Positions 63,982 to 64,000 of a stretch of DNA of 64,000 nucleotides are shown one piece after another (position 1 is the first letter of the stretch; each line of letters begins with the position of its first letter). The notes beneath the pieces were generated by a model. It searched no databases and was not told where the DNA came from. It worked only from the letters and a program-made list of their open reading frames with translations. Made by a program: the position numbers and the translations under genes. Origin of the DNA: Dendrophyllia cribrosa (lineage: Eukaryota > Cnidaria > Anthozoa > Scleractinia > Dendrophylliidae); contig JAJLRJ010000008.1 in assembly GCA_024195265.1 (NCBI GenBank), forward strand, positions 26,246,932 through 26,310,931, read 5' to 3'.

Positions 63982-64000
63982 TCGATATGAAGCAGCACTG

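Overview
The window is nuclear DNA from an animal, most likely a cnidarian and probably an anthozoan such as a coral. The genes are split by GT-AG introns, the proteins are metazoan (a tektin, a ciliary transition-zone protein, a ZP-domain protein), and introns and spacers are packed with foldback elements, tandem arrays, BEL/Pao and LINE remnants and a tRNA-SINE-like tail. The species cannot be fixed from sequence alone.

Layout, left to right. 101-3845 (+): 3' part of a gene for a membrane-anchored protein with sushi, EGF and ZP domains. 3846-11700: gene-poor and rich in foldback repeats, a BEL/Pao pol remnant and a LINE 3' end. 11702-15859 (-): TEKT1 (tektin-1), five exons. 16071-17168 (+): an intact single-exon gene of unknown function, head-to-head with TEKT1. 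17903-25426 (-): TMEM17, four exons. 25508-30502 (+): NDUFS8 (complex I), six exons, starting 81 bp from TMEM17. 31838-35015 (-): SLX1 nuclease, four exons. 37219-42093 (-): UQCR10 (complex III), two exons, with an intron that holds a 3.1-kb element carrying a large unknown ORF. 42346-47699 (+): DCTPP1, five exons, with a 3.1-kb long-inverted-repeat element in intron 2. 49380-60004 (+): SRR1-like gene (SRRD), seven exons, with nested transposons including a small BEL-type LTR element with identical LTRs. 62803-63981 (-): single-exon family 92 glycosyltransferase.

I joined exons by hand using splice signals, phase and protein similarity. Seven multi-exon models (TEKT1, TMEM17, NDUFS8, SLX1, UQCR10, DCTPP1, SRRD) are complete and in phase, with lengths near those of their human counterparts where I recall them. 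Three head-to-head pairs (TEKT1/unknown, TMEM17/NDUFS8, UQCR10/DCTPP1) have 81-252 bp between start codons, which suggests shared promoters. The genes do not form one pathway. Two encode respiratory-chain subunits and two encode ciliary proteins; the unknown gene lies between the two ciliary genes.

The most unusual material is mobile. It includes an element in the UQCR10 intron coding for about 710 residues with a SAP-like module and an acidic tail that I cannot assign to a transposase family. A 2.3-kb nested palindrome in the NDUFS8 intron contains a possible two-exon zinc-ribbon/membrane microprotein gene. There are also several unrelated short-element families flanked by TTAA and several transposon-in-transposon insertions.
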